Numbered from the stretch's first letter, positions 1 through 6,126 are shown. The stretch: 8,806 nucleotides of DNA from Euryarchaeota archaeon UBA62 (GCA_002502095.1 DAPJ01000031.1:1-8806); one strand, 5' to 3'. Program-made: numbers and translations. Notes: generated from the sequence alone by a model not told the origin.

Positions 1-672
1 CAGGAGTTTACTTGGAATGACTATAGGACTACATTGCAAGCCCTGTATGCACTGGCTGACAACGCGAATAGCCTGCACACAAACAGTAGGGACGAGGCCT
101 TCGGAACGCCCACTGAGGACACTGTGAGGGACGCAGTGGCAATCCAGCTCATTCTTGCCAAGGAGTATGGATGGCTTCGGAACGAGAATCCGCTCCAGGG
201 ATCATTTGTTGCAGAGTTCCTGACCAACGAGGTCGAGGAGCGTGTTCTCAGGATTTTCGAGGAGATGCACAGCAGAGGAGGTGTTCTTGGAGCGTTGGAG
301 GTTAATTACCAGAGGAACAGGATTCAGGATGAAGGGATGATCTATGAACATAGAAAGCATACCGGTGAGACTCCTATAGTAGGAGTCAATACCTTCACTG
401 ATCCGGAATCCGAGAGTGTCTCCGCAGATGACTTTGATATCGAAGTTACCCGCTCTGACGTAACAGAGAAGAAGATGGTTATAGCCCGTAATGAGGAATT
501 CAAGTCTGAGAATGTAAAAAAGGCTGAAGAGGGGATTCAGAAGCTCAAGGATGCTGCCAGAAGAGGGGATAATCTCTTCGAGGTTATGATGGAAATAGTA
601 GAGCACTGTACAGTCGGTCAAGTCACTCAGGCCCTCTTTGAGAGTGGTGGAAAGTTCCGAAGGAACATGTAA
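1..672 (+). CDS. icmF: IcmF-type B12-dependent acyl-CoA mutase, C-terminal fragment (5' end outside window)
   Basis: The frame is open from base 1 to a TAA at 670-672, giving 223 residues with no initiation region, so this is the 3' end of a longer gene. It is the last part of the substrate-binding TIM-barrel domain of the methylmalonyl/isobutyryl-CoA mutase superfamily, which rearranges acyl-CoA carbon skeletons using adenosylcobalamin. Visible landmarks are the ADNANSLHTN segment (residues 19-28), TPTEDTVRDAVAIQ (36-49), NENPLQGSF (61-69), RGGVLGA, and the final FRRNM. The NENPLQGS wording and the C-terminal RRNM match the fused isobutyryl-CoA mutase IcmF. Ordinary methylmalonyl-CoA mutases usually have a DPLGGS-like segment there. 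No B12-binding domain follows, as expected for IcmF, where the B12 and G-protein chaperone domains are N-terminal. The residues that set substrate choice lie outside the window, so the substrate is unknown. The gene converges on the aquaporin gene with only 6 bases between stops. Confidence 0.88.
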   Translation, partial: QEFTWNDYRTTLQALYALADNANSLHTNSRDEAFGTPTEDTVRDAVAIQLILAKEYGWLRNENPLQGSFVAEFLTNEVEERVLRIFEEMHSRGGVLGALEVNYQRNRIQDEGMIYEHRKHTGETPIVGVNTFTDPESESVSADDFDIEVTRSDVTEKKMVIARNEEFKSENVKKAEEGIQKLKDAARRGDNLFEVMMEIVEHCTVGQVTQALFESGGKFRRNM

Positions 673-678
673 TCAGGG

Positions 679-1314
679 TTATTGAGTAGCTTTGAAGGCT
701 TGGACCGCGAGCAATCCAGCAGAGAGCTGAGGAAGTAGATGTATCCACAAATCTGTGGCCTCGATCACACCTGAGACATATAGCGCACCCGTTACTGCGG
801 GATTGAACGATCCACCTGAAATATCTCCGACCGTTAACGCCCCAGCAAGAACTACGAATGCTATGGAGGCCCCGAAGTATCCATTGCCCTCGGTCGCCTC
901 ACTGGTAGCAACATTGAGAATGACATAGACTAAAGCAAAGGTGTAGAGAAATTCTGCACCTACCGCATGTGTAGTTTCCATCTGTAGTGCTGTAACGCTC
1001 GTATCTGCAAACAAAATATTTTCAGAAATTATCGCCGCTAATGCTCCTGCAAAGATCTGTGTAGCTATGTAGGGGGAAACTTCGTCCTTATCACAAGCAC
1101 CTCGTAACCATATTGCAATAGTCACAGCTGGATTGAAGTGCGCACCGGAAATATGCCCTACAGAGTATATCATCACCATCAAAGTTGAAGCTATTGCGAA
1201 TGGGGCTAATTGTCCTGCTGAACCGTGTACGGCGGCTGTGCATATCGTGAGGGCTAGGAAAAAGGTCCCGATGAATTCGGAAATCAGTTTTGGGCGTATT
1301 CTGTTGTCGGACAT
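679..1314 (-). CDS. Aquaporin / MIP-family channel
   Basis: This is a six-helix membrane channel of the major intrinsic protein family (211 residues, close to the usual 210-250), which passes water or small neutral solutes. Both half-repeats are complete. The first NPA box is in SGAHFNPAVT (N61-A63) and the second is in SGGSFNPAVTGAL (N171-A173). The helix-1 motif SEFIGTFFL (12-20) and the VGHISG segment (52-57) are also typical. The residue after the second NPA is Val174, where water-selective aquaporins have the filter arginine. By eye against E. coli AqpZ, the filter reads roughly Ile41-Ala159-Gly168-Val174, which would be wide and non-polar. I placed the start at ATG 1314: it lies about 30 bases downstream of an AT-rich TATA-like stretch, follows a G-rich SD-like run, and leaves a natural N-terminus. 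An in-frame ATG at 1341 would add nine residues. The gene is 44 bases downstream of the 195-residue gene on the same strand. Confidence 0.92.
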   Translation of the reverse strand: MSDNRIRPKLISEFIGTFFLALTICTAAVHGSAGQLAPFAIASTLMVMIYSVGHISGAHFNPAVTIAIWLRGACDKDEVSPYIATQIFAGALAAIISENILFADTSVTALQMETTHAVGAEFLYTFALVYVILNVATSEATEGNGYFGASIAFVVLAGALTVGDISGGSFNPAVTGALYVSGVIEATDLWIHLLPQLSAGLLAVQAFKATQ

Positions 1315-1342
1315 ATTACACCCCCCGTGGGACAGGGGCATG

Positions 1343-1350
1343 AATATTTT
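1343..1350 (-). promoter_or_regulatory. TATA-like element for the aquaporin gene
   Basis: On the minus strand this reads AAAATATT and lies 29-36 bases upstream of ATG 1314. An archaeal TATA box here would place transcription start a few bases before that ATG. It overlaps the position of the alternative ATG at 1341, which supports the shorter protein. The assignment rests on position and composition only. Confidence 0.35.
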
Positions 1351-1358
1351 TGAGGAAA

Positions 1359-1946
1359 TCAGATGAAATTTTCAGATTTTGTTGGTTCCCCCGGTAACAC
1401 CAATATCGGAGTTGTATCAGTTAGTTCGGGCAGGGAAATCCATGAGTCTAGGGTTTTCTGATGTGTCTCTGGGCCAGAAAATATTTCATTTTCCCAAGCC
1501 CAAGCGATAAAATTCATTGGTAGTTCTTTTATCCTAATCCAGATATTTTTGGGGAGTTCCTTGCTATGTACAGGGCATCCTACTCTCTGGAATTCTATTG
1601 TATTTCCAACCTCATTGCAGTAGAGGCCACGAGTACTACTGAACGGATCATCACAGGAAATCTCTACTGAGGAAGTGAACTTGCTCCAACCGATTTCATC
1701 TGAACCGCGTCTAGTCATCTCTACAACGAAACCCGTCTCCAATGCTCCCTCATGGAGATTATTCGAGCCTTCCTCGATCGATTGAATCAGTCCAGATGGG
1801 AGTCTCTTACTTTCGAAGCGTTCGAGCTCATTTGACGTTCTACCATACTTGAAATGTGCATCACTCAGAGAATCGGAATACCCCTGACTTCCATCCCTCA
1901 TTACTATTAAATTCCAAATCTCACCTTCTACTACCTTTTTTCTCAT
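1359..1946 (-). CDS. Hypothetical protein, 195 residues, no recognised family
   Basis: I do not recognise this protein. The open frame is supported by an ATG at 1946 preceded at four bases by AAGGTGA, a strong Shine-Dalgarno match, so it is probably a real gene. The product has no signal peptide and no membrane segment. It contains three cysteines (98, 110, 124), with the last in a GCPVHS motif that adds His127. That could make a small metal site or disulphides, but the spacing fits no zinc ribbon I know. The C-terminal half is rich in Trp and Ile (IWIRIKELP, AWAWENE) and looks like a soluble beta-rich fold. The DNA is visibly AT-richer than the flanking genes, which may mean recent acquisition. 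It lies between fpg upstream (147-base gap) and the aquaporin gene downstream (44 bases), all on the minus strand. Co-transcription with the aquaporin gene is possible. Confidence 0.6.
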   Translation of the reverse strand: MRKKVVEGEIWNLIVMRDGSQGYSDSLSDAHFKYGRTSNELERFESKRLPSGLIQSIEEGSNNLHEGALETGFVVEMTRRGSDEIGWSKFTSSVEISCDDPFSSTRGLYCNEVGNTIEFQRVGCPVHSKELPKNIWIRIKELPMNFIAWAWENEIFSGPETHQKTLDSWISLPELTDTTPILVLPGEPTKSENFI

Positions 1947-1950
1947 CTTT

Positions 1951-1957
1951 TCACCTT
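1951..1957 (-). promoter_or_regulatory. Ribosome binding site for the 195-residue gene
   Basis: On the minus strand this reads AAGGTGA, four bases before ATG 1946. It matches the GGTGA core complementary to the archaeal 16S rRNA 3' end. It is the main evidence that this unrecognised open frame is translated and that its start is correct. Confidence 0.6.
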
Positions 1958-1987
1958 ATTATCAAAATAACTTCTACTTTCTAGTTC

Positions 1988-1998
1988 AGATATTTGTC
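1988..1998 (-). promoter_or_regulatory. Possible TATA box for the 195-residue gene
   Basis: The minus strand reads ACAAATATCT across this stretch. Initiation about 25 bases downstream would give a leader of roughly 20 bases that includes the GGTGA site at 1951-1957. The rest of the 1947-2093 gap holds only a weak 5-bp hairpin (AGCTG/CAGCT, 2039-2055) and a GGGCAC direct repeat (2069-2081). Confidence 0.3.
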
Positions 1999-2093
1999 GA
2001 TCGTTCACTACAAATGTACCCAATCCCCTGTCAACAAAAGCTGAAACTCACAGCTGGACTTTGCGCTCGGGCACTGGGCACATAAACATAGCT

Positions 2094-2987
2094 TCAGTTC
2101 TGGCATCCAGGGCAATAGAAAGTAGACCTATTGGATTGGACGATTCTCCTTATCACTCCATCACATTCTGATTTTGTACACTTTTCACCCTCTCTTCCGT
2201 AGACGCCGAAACTATGGGGGAAGTAACCTAGTGCATCATCGCCATCCACACCTCTAAAATCCTGAAGAGTGGAGCCACCAGAGTCGATTGCCTCCGTAAT
2301 CACTTCATGAGTGTTGTAGGTTAATTTCTCCACCCTCTTTGAGACACCGGTTAGTCCTGCAACATTCGCAGCAGTTCTCCGAGGAGAAACTCCGGACCTA
2401 TGGAGTATCTCGCAAACGTATATGTTTCCAAGTCCTGCGACAATCCTCTGGTCCAATAGGGCGCTTTTGATTGGAGTTCTCCTCCCTCTCAAAGAATTAG
2501 CTAGATCCATTGGAGATAATTGGCCGGGAGTTGGCTCAGGGCCAAGATGTGAGAGTAGTTTGTATTCATTCTCACTATCAGTGGGGAAGAAATCCATAAT
2601 CCCAAATCTCCTATGATCAGAATAAACCGCTTTTCCCCCGTCATCCAGATGAGCCACCACCCAGTCATGAGGTCCTTTCCCTGTACCTATCTCTGCACCG
2701 TGCAAGAATCTACCAGGACGAGTCTCTCTACCACCTCCAATTAATGTCCATCTACCACTCATTCCCAAGTGACTGAGCCAAGTAATACCACTATTAAGTC
2801 TAATTAGTAAATATTTTGCTCTACGATCTATAGACATAATCTCAGAGTCTTCTATTTGCTGTTTGAAGCCATCTGGGAAAGGGAATCTAAGATCGCTTCT
2901 TCTGAGCTGGAGATCAATTACCTTCCTCCCAATCAGGTGACGGGAGAGTCCTCTCCTTACCGTTTCAACCTCTGGCAACTCGGGCAT
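2094..2987 (-). CDS. mutM: Formamidopyrimidine-DNA glycosylase (Fpg/MutM)
   Basis: This base-excision repair enzyme removes 8-oxoguanine and ring-opened purines and nicks the DNA by beta/delta elimination. All catalytic landmarks are present. The N-terminus PELPEVETVRRGL supplies the Schiff-base Pro2 and Glu3, Lys58 sits in RRAKYLL, and HLGMSG covers 73-78. RRFG is at 126-129 and LGPEP at 148-152. The helix-two-turn-helix DNA-binding motif with Asn188 is in VAGLGNIYVCE (183-193). A C-terminal zinc finger uses Cys270, Cys275, Cys292 and Cys295, with the binding-loop Arg287 between them. At 297 residues it is longer than E. coli Fpg (about 270), mainly through extra residues around 84-107. That insert, the C-x4-C knuckle and the RRIVQSNRSTFYCPGC ending resemble alphaproteobacterial Fpg, which suggests bacterial origin. 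ATG 2987 is fixed by the need for Pro at position 2. The gene diverges from the DUF4190-like gene. Confidence 0.97.
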   Translation of the reverse strand: MPELPEVETVRRGLSRHLIGRKVIDLQLRRSDLRFPFPDGFKQQIEDSEIMSIDRRAKYLLIRLNSGITWLSHLGMSGRWTLIGGGRETRPGRFLHGAEIGTGKGPHDWVVAHLDDGGKAVYSDHRRFGIMDFFPTDSENEYKLLSHLGPEPTPGQLSPMDLANSLRGRRTPIKSALLDQRIVAGLGNIYVCEILHRSGVSPRRTAANVAGLTGVSKRVEKLTYNTHEVITEAIDSGGSTLQDFRGVDGDDALGYFPHSFGVYGREGEKCTKSECDGVIRRIVQSNRSTFYCPGCQN

Positions 2988-3072
2988 GGGTTTGCGAAGA
3001 GTAGGAGCTCAAAGATAGTATCTGTCGTATATGTTAGACAAAACTCATATCTGCAACCCTTCAGGAAATGAT

Positions 3073-3492
3073 ATGGAAGAAGGGAAATCTGACGAATGGT
3101 GGGATGGCTCTGAGAATAACGGGCAGACGGGGGTTCTTACCGGGACGCCGAATCAAGTATCCAGTGGTGAGCAGGGGCAATCTGGGCCTTACGTACAACC
3201 GATGATGATGATGCAACCTAGCAACGACGAGGCGACTTGGAGCATGGTACTCGGGCTCGTTACATGGTTCTCACATATCTCTTCCCCAGTACTGTGTTTC
3301 ACTGCATGTCTAGCGCCATTTTCTACAATTGGAGGAGTCATACTTGGCCACATGGGAATGAGGAAAGCCTCAGAGATGAACGGACTTAACAAGGGTATGG
3401 CCATAGCTGGTCTAATTATGAATTACCTATCTATTGGACTCTATGGCCTAGCCGTGGCTGGTTTCGGAATTATCGGGACCGCTGGCCTATAG
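3073..3492 (+). CDS. Small DUF4190-like membrane protein
   Basis: This is a 139-residue protein with a hydrophilic, Gly/Ser/Gln-rich N-terminal tail (1-54, including EWWDG and a PMMMMQP run), then hydrophobic segments at about 57-95 and 106-135. The arrangement is a membrane segment ending in GGVILGHMGMRKAS, a short polar loop with NGLNKGMAIAG, and a second membrane segment. This is the pattern of DUF4190-type proteins, which occur widely in bacteria and marine archaea and have no established function. The tail probably stays in the cytoplasm. I chose ATG 3073 because AGGA at 3063-3066 gives a well-spaced ribosome site. An in-frame ATG at 3031 would add 14 residues unlike the rest of the tail. 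The gene ends at TAG 3490-3492, directly against the fibrillarin stop on the other strand. Confidence 0.75.
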   Translation: MEEGKSDEWWDGSENNGQTGVLTGTPNQVSSGEQGQSGPYVQPMMMMQPSNDEATWSMVLGLVTWFSHISSPVLCFTACLAPFSTIGGVILGHMGMRKASEMNGLNKGMAIAGLIMNYLSIGLYGLAVAGFGIIGTAGL

Positions 3493-4188
3493 GTTCTTGA
3501 CATGGAAAACTACATGCTGTTCCTGATATTGTCCGATGTCTATCCTTTCGATGAAATCCAATGATGATTGCCTCAGAAGTGACTCGGCCCTAGCGAATCT
3601 GCTCTCATCCTCTCCTTGGATGGATCTCTCACTGGCTGCCTTTAGGCTTAGTATCCCTGTCCCTCCCTTGGATAGGGTTTTCTCAGCTATGGAAATGAAA
3701 TTCTGAGCCTGATCCGCAATGGAAAGATCTTGATGGATCCATTGTGCTTTTCCCCTCATCATTGTGACATAACCATTGACATCCCTTGCGTCAGTCAGAA
3801 CTGGGATTAATCCCTTTCTCTGTTCAGCTAGAGTTTGAAGATCTCTCATCATCCTGGGGGATATTTCAATTGCCATTAACTGGCCGTTATGGTGGTTTCC
3901 CGCCCCACACACTTGGTCGTGAATATGACTGACAGTGGTTCCTGAGGATGCACCTAGGTATAGACAGACTGATCCGGGCTCTGGCAGGATTTGCGAGGGG
4001 TCTCCATTTGTCGTCAGTAGAGCCGCCGCAACCTTCGATTTGTAGGGGTCCCATCTCCTCCATTCGATCTTACCCGATCTCTTTCTCCTCTCCCCTCTAA
4101 CTGAAATGCCCTTGTTCGCGTTTCTTGTCCATATTGACTTACCCTCCTTCTTTACGCCCCAACCAAGAGATACTGGTTTCCTAGGCAT
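3487..4188 (-). CDS. flpA: Fibrillarin-like rRNA/tRNA 2'-O-methyltransferase
   Basis: Fibrillarin is the S-adenosylmethionine-dependent methyltransferase of the archaeal box C/D guide RNP, where it methylates ribose 2'-OH groups at sites chosen by the guide RNA. Family signatures appear in order. The N-terminal beta domain ends in EWRRWDPYKSKVAAAL (42-57). The SAM-binding loop is YLGASSGTTVSHI (77-89), followed by the acidic strand end IEISPR (107-112), then DARD (133-136) and QDLS (153-156). His-223 region QEQHVVFHV near the C-terminus corresponds to the catalytic His segment, with Gln before His where many homologues have Asp. Length (233) is normal. A Cys/His-containing loop (CGAGNHHNG, 94-102) is a few residues longer than usual. 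Translation starts at ATG 4188, with GAGGT six bases upstream. The start lies three bases after the nop5 stop, so the two are one operon, the common archaeal order. Confidence 0.95.
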   Translation of the reverse strand: MPRKPVSLGWGVKKEGKSIWTRNANKGISVRGERRKRSGKIEWRRWDPYKSKVAAALLTTNGDPSQILPEPGSVCLYLGASSGTTVSHIHDQVCGAGNHHNGQLMAIEISPRMMRDLQTLAEQRKGLIPVLTDARDVNGYVTMMRGKAQWIHQDLSIADQAQNFISIAEKTLSKGGTGILSLKAASERSIQGEDESRFARAESLLRQSSLDFIERIDIGQYQEQHVVFHVKNL

Positions 4189-4191
4189 TGG

Positions 4192-5196
4192 CTAACCTCT
4201 CTTGGGTGGCTTGGGGAATCTATCTCTTATGGACTCGGCCTCCCTGTGGATTTTCTTGATTTCTTCATCCTCCCATGTCTGACCTCCGAAATGGTCGACC
4301 CTGACGGCTATTGAGCACTTTCCTGCCAAGAAGCGGGCTATCTTACCCCGAACCCATCTTGGGGATCTGCTAACAAGAGGCATTGAGAACAGGACAGGCG
4401 AGTGTTTAGGGGGCGGGGCTCCTCTTCTGTGTGCCGCCATAGCTCCAGATGCTCCTAGAACCTGTAAGCTACCGCTGGGCATTCTAGCTAGCCTCTCCCT
4501 CCCACCGGCCAGTACTACCATTCTGGCTGCTCCTAGTGGCCCGATTAGAGAAGAAAGAGAAGGGACGTAAGAGTTTGCGAGCTCCTTGGTGGCTTGCTCA
4601 TTGAGGAGAAGCCTCTCAGACAGGGAGACCACCCCCTCAGCTTGAGATTTCATTGCAGACCACTCCAATTCTGATGGGTGGTGGTCCGGAATAGAAACTC
4701 CCAGTTCTATTGCTAGATTCTCAAAATCTTTTGATTTGGACACGTATAGGGGGATATCGGACCTTCTCTCATCCAGATCTAAGTCCGGAAGGAATAAGCC
4801 TGCCCACTCAACCGATCTCGCCTCTTGGGTTGTCCAAGAAGCCCTGAGTTCTATGGAAGATGACGATAGCATGTCCAGCCTGCGGTCTGGATCTGAAGCA
4901 GAAGCCGCTACTCCTTTCCTGGCAAGTGCTATTGATGCCTCGGATAGCATCTCCGACTCCTCTTTACTTAGTTCGGGCCACGATTCATCAGATATCGCTC
5001 CTAGGGGATTTGAAACTGCCTCGGGGAACCTATTGGCCAGAACTCTGGCCTCTGGACTCAGCCTTCCTGATTGGAGATCGGATAGTCTTTCCACCAGGGC
5101 ATTTACCGAACTAGATGCAGACCAATTTACCTGATCCAAGACGTTTCCTTCGGCATCGACTACTCTTGATAGTCTCCAGTCGTACCATATCTCCAT
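4192..5196 (-). CDS. nop5: Nop5 (Nop56/58-type) box C/D RNP scaffold protein
   Basis: Nop5 bridges fibrillarin to the L7Ae-bound box C/D guide RNA through an N-terminal fibrillarin-binding domain, a coiled coil and a C-terminal Nop domain. The Nop domain is plain at about 216-305: SLIGPLGAARMVVLAGG, RERLARMPSGSLQVLGAS, PPKHSPVLF, and SPRWVRGKIARFLAGKCSIA followed by RVDHFGG. The middle (about 165-215) is helical and polar, as expected for the coiled coil. The N-terminal 150 residues are acidic and divergent. Within the Nop domain the usual GAEKALFRH stretch reads GASGAMAAHRRG, losing the Glu-Lys pair. At 334 residues it is short for the family, and the Lys-rich tail is reduced to PKPPKRG. ATG 5196 has no ribosome site nearby; a TATA-like element 37-46 bases upstream suggests a short leader. 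Its partner flpA follows directly. Confidence 0.93.
   Translation of the reverse strand: MEIWYDWRLSRVVDAEGNVLDQVNWSASSSVNALVERLSDLQSGRLSPEARVLANRFPEAVSNPLGAISDESWPELSKEESEMLSEASIALARKGVAASASDPDRRLDMLSSSSIELRASWTTQEARSVEWAGLFLPDLDLDERRSDIPLYVSKSKDFENLAIELGVSIPDHHPSELEWSAMKSQAEGVVSLSERLLLNEQATKELANSYVPSLSSLIGPLGAARMVVLAGGRERLARMPSGSLQVLGASGAMAAHRRGAPPPKHSPVLFSMPLVSRSPRWVRGKIARFLAGKCSIAVRVDHFGGQTWEDEEIKKIHREAESIRDRFPKPPKRG
4195..4199 (-). promoter_or_regulatory. Ribosome binding site of flpA, abutting the nop5 stop
   Basis: On the minus strand GAGGT lies immediately before the nop5 TAG (4194-4192) and six bases before the flpA ATG. Ribosomes ending nop5 would be positioned on it, so translational coupling between the two partner proteins is likely. 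Confidence 0.6.
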
Positions 5197-5232
5197 GGTT
5201 GTCGCATTGGGTCTTCACGCTTCAACGGTCCG

Positions 5233-5242
5233 ATTGTAAAAT
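5233..5242 (-). promoter_or_regulatory. Possible TATA box for the nop5-flpA operon
   Basis: The minus strand reads GATTTTACAAT around here, the only TATA-like stretch in the 85-base divergent gap 5197-5281. Initiation about 25 bases downstream would give nop5 a leader of 10-15 bases. Confidence 0.35.
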
Positions 5243-5281
5243 CTTCAGAAGAAGTCAAACGTCATATGCCTATGTCGTTGC

Positions 5282-5656
5282 ATGGATATTCGACTATTGG
5301 CATTAGTCGCTGTGGGGGGCGCGATAGGAGCTTCACTAAGATATTCGGTACAAAGCTCATTCGAGCCTGACTCGGGGCCATATGCAACCGCAGGGGTAAA
5401 TCTTCTCGGTTCTCTATTGCTGGGCTCTATTTTTGGTGCTATCGCGGCTGGTACTGCATTGAGCGAGGGAGCGATGGCTGTTTTTGCTACGGGGGTCCTT
5501 GGTTCATTCACAACAATGTCAGCCTTCGCCATGGACTATCTCGAATTTTCAGAAGAGTCTGGTTCTACGGCCTTAGCATACGCAATGGTTACCATTATCG
5601 GAAGTATTGGCCTAGCATGGGTTGGTTATCGAACCACTCTAGAACTGATGTCTTGA
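5282..5656 (+). CDS. crcB: CrcB/Fluc fluoride channel
   Basis: This is a four-helix membrane protein of 124 residues that exports fluoride as an antiparallel dual-topology dimer and protects cells from fluoride. Family motifs are GGAIGASLRY (12-21), the conserved Asn40 in GVNLLGSLLLG (38-48), and TGVLGSFTTMSAFAMD (70-85). The last holds the Phe76 and Phe82 that line the fluoride path and the Thr/Ser residues of the central region. A single gene of this size fits the homodimeric type; no second crcB copy is in the window. The start is ATG 5282; I see no strong ribosome site, so the message may be leaderless or have a short leader. The 85-base upstream gap shows no recognisable fluoride riboswitch (crcB motif). 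A T-rich tract follows the stop codon, so transcription may end before the next gene. Confidence 0.94.
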   Translation: MDIRLLALVAVGGAIGASLRYSVQSSFEPDSGPYATAGVNLLGSLLLGSIFGAIAAGTALSEGAMAVFATGVLGSFTTMSAFAMDYLEFSEESGSTALAYAMVTIIGSIGLAWVGYRTTLELMS

Positions 5657-5659
5657 GTG

Positions 5660-5676
5660 TTTTTTCTGCTCCTTTT
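5660..5676 (+). terminator. Oligo-T terminator after the fluoride channel gene
   Basis: A run of six T (5660-5665) and a second run of four T (5673-5676) begin four bases after the crcB stop. Archaeal RNA polymerase terminates at such U-rich tracts without needing a hairpin. Some read-through into the TFS gene is possible. Confidence 0.5.
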
Positions 5677-5733
5677 GTAGAATAGTTGAATAGTCTGTTG
5701 GCACAGCACTGCTATGTCTGTGCGATACTGGCA

Positions 5734-5740
5734 GGAGAGG
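5734..5740 (+). promoter_or_regulatory. Ribosome binding site fixing the TFS start
   Basis: GGAGAGG lies five bases before ATG 5746. It favours that ATG over in-frame TTG codons at 5686 and 5698, which would add an N-terminal extension not seen in the family. Confidence 0.65.
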
Positions 5741-5745
5741 AAGAG

Positions 5746-6126
5746 ATGTTTTGCCCAGAATGTGGAACTCTTGGATTTATGGAGCCTAATGGAAATATCA
5801 GATGCACTAACTACACGTGCGGGTACGAAGGTCCCCTGACGGGAAAGGATGGAAAAGGTGCTGAATTTACAGATCCTATGACTGGCGAGACAATAGATTT
5901 GAGCAAAGCCAGATCTTCTGGAGAGACTAAGAATCTCAAACATCTAACCGAGGTTGTAGAAGACGAGGGCGGAAAAGGAGTTCTGAGAGTTGGGGACATT
6001 AGATGCCCAAGATGTGACAAGAATGAGATTTTCGTCATTCTTATGCAAACCAGAAGCTCTGATGAGCCGGAAACTAAGGTGTGTACCTGTAAAAACTGTG
6101 GCAAGAAGTTCAGGGAGTATCAGTAG
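5746..6126 (+). CDS. tfs: Transcription factor S (TFIIS/RPB9-like cleavage factor)
   Basis: TFS enters the RNA polymerase secondary channel and stimulates cleavage of backtracked RNA, rescuing arrested elongation complexes. The protein has two zinc ribbons. The N-terminal one uses Cys3, Cys6, Cys20 and Cys25 and resembles RPB9. The C-terminal TFIIS-type ribbon uses Cys87, Cys90, Cys115 and Cys118 and contains QTRSSDEPET (101-110), whose Asp106-Glu107 pair is the catalytic acidic tip, and ends in KKFREYQ. At 126 residues it is slightly longer than most archaeal TFS (about 105-115) because of the linker at about 31-83. The second knuckle of the first ribbon is C-x4-C instead of the more usual C-x2-C. 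The start at ATG 5746 puts the first Cys pair at the very N-terminus, as in homologues. PCNA follows 61 bases later on the same strand, with no clear promoter between them. Confidence 0.94.
   Translation: MFCPECGTLGFMEPNGNIRCTNYTCGYEGPLTGKDGKGAEFTDPMTGETIDLSKARSSGETKNLKHLTEVVEDEGGKGVLRVGDIRCPRCDKNEIFVILMQTRSSDEPETKVCTCKNCGKKFREYQ

Noticed and set aside
202..621. 139-codon minus-strand open frame inside the mutase gene
   Set aside because: It lies antisense to strongly conserved IcmF coding sequence and has no ribosome site or recognisable product.
2039..2081. Weak hairpin (AGCTG/CAGCT) and a GGGCAC tandem repeat in the longest intergenic gap
   Set aside because: The 5-bp stem and 6-base repeat are within chance expectation. 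There is no tRNA-like or riboswitch-like structure.
3202..3216. ATG-repeat microsatellite encoding four Met in the DUF4190-like protein
   Set aside because: It is a short in-frame repeat in a low-complexity tail, with no sign of phase variation or function.
4736..5134. 132-codon plus-strand open frame inside nop5, Ser-rich
   Set aside because: It is antisense to nop5. The Ser/Asp-rich composition is a reflection of the other strand, not a protein family.
5197..5281. Possible fluoride riboswitch upstream of crcB
   Set aside because: The conserved GAUGG and pseudoknot features of the crcB motif are not visible.
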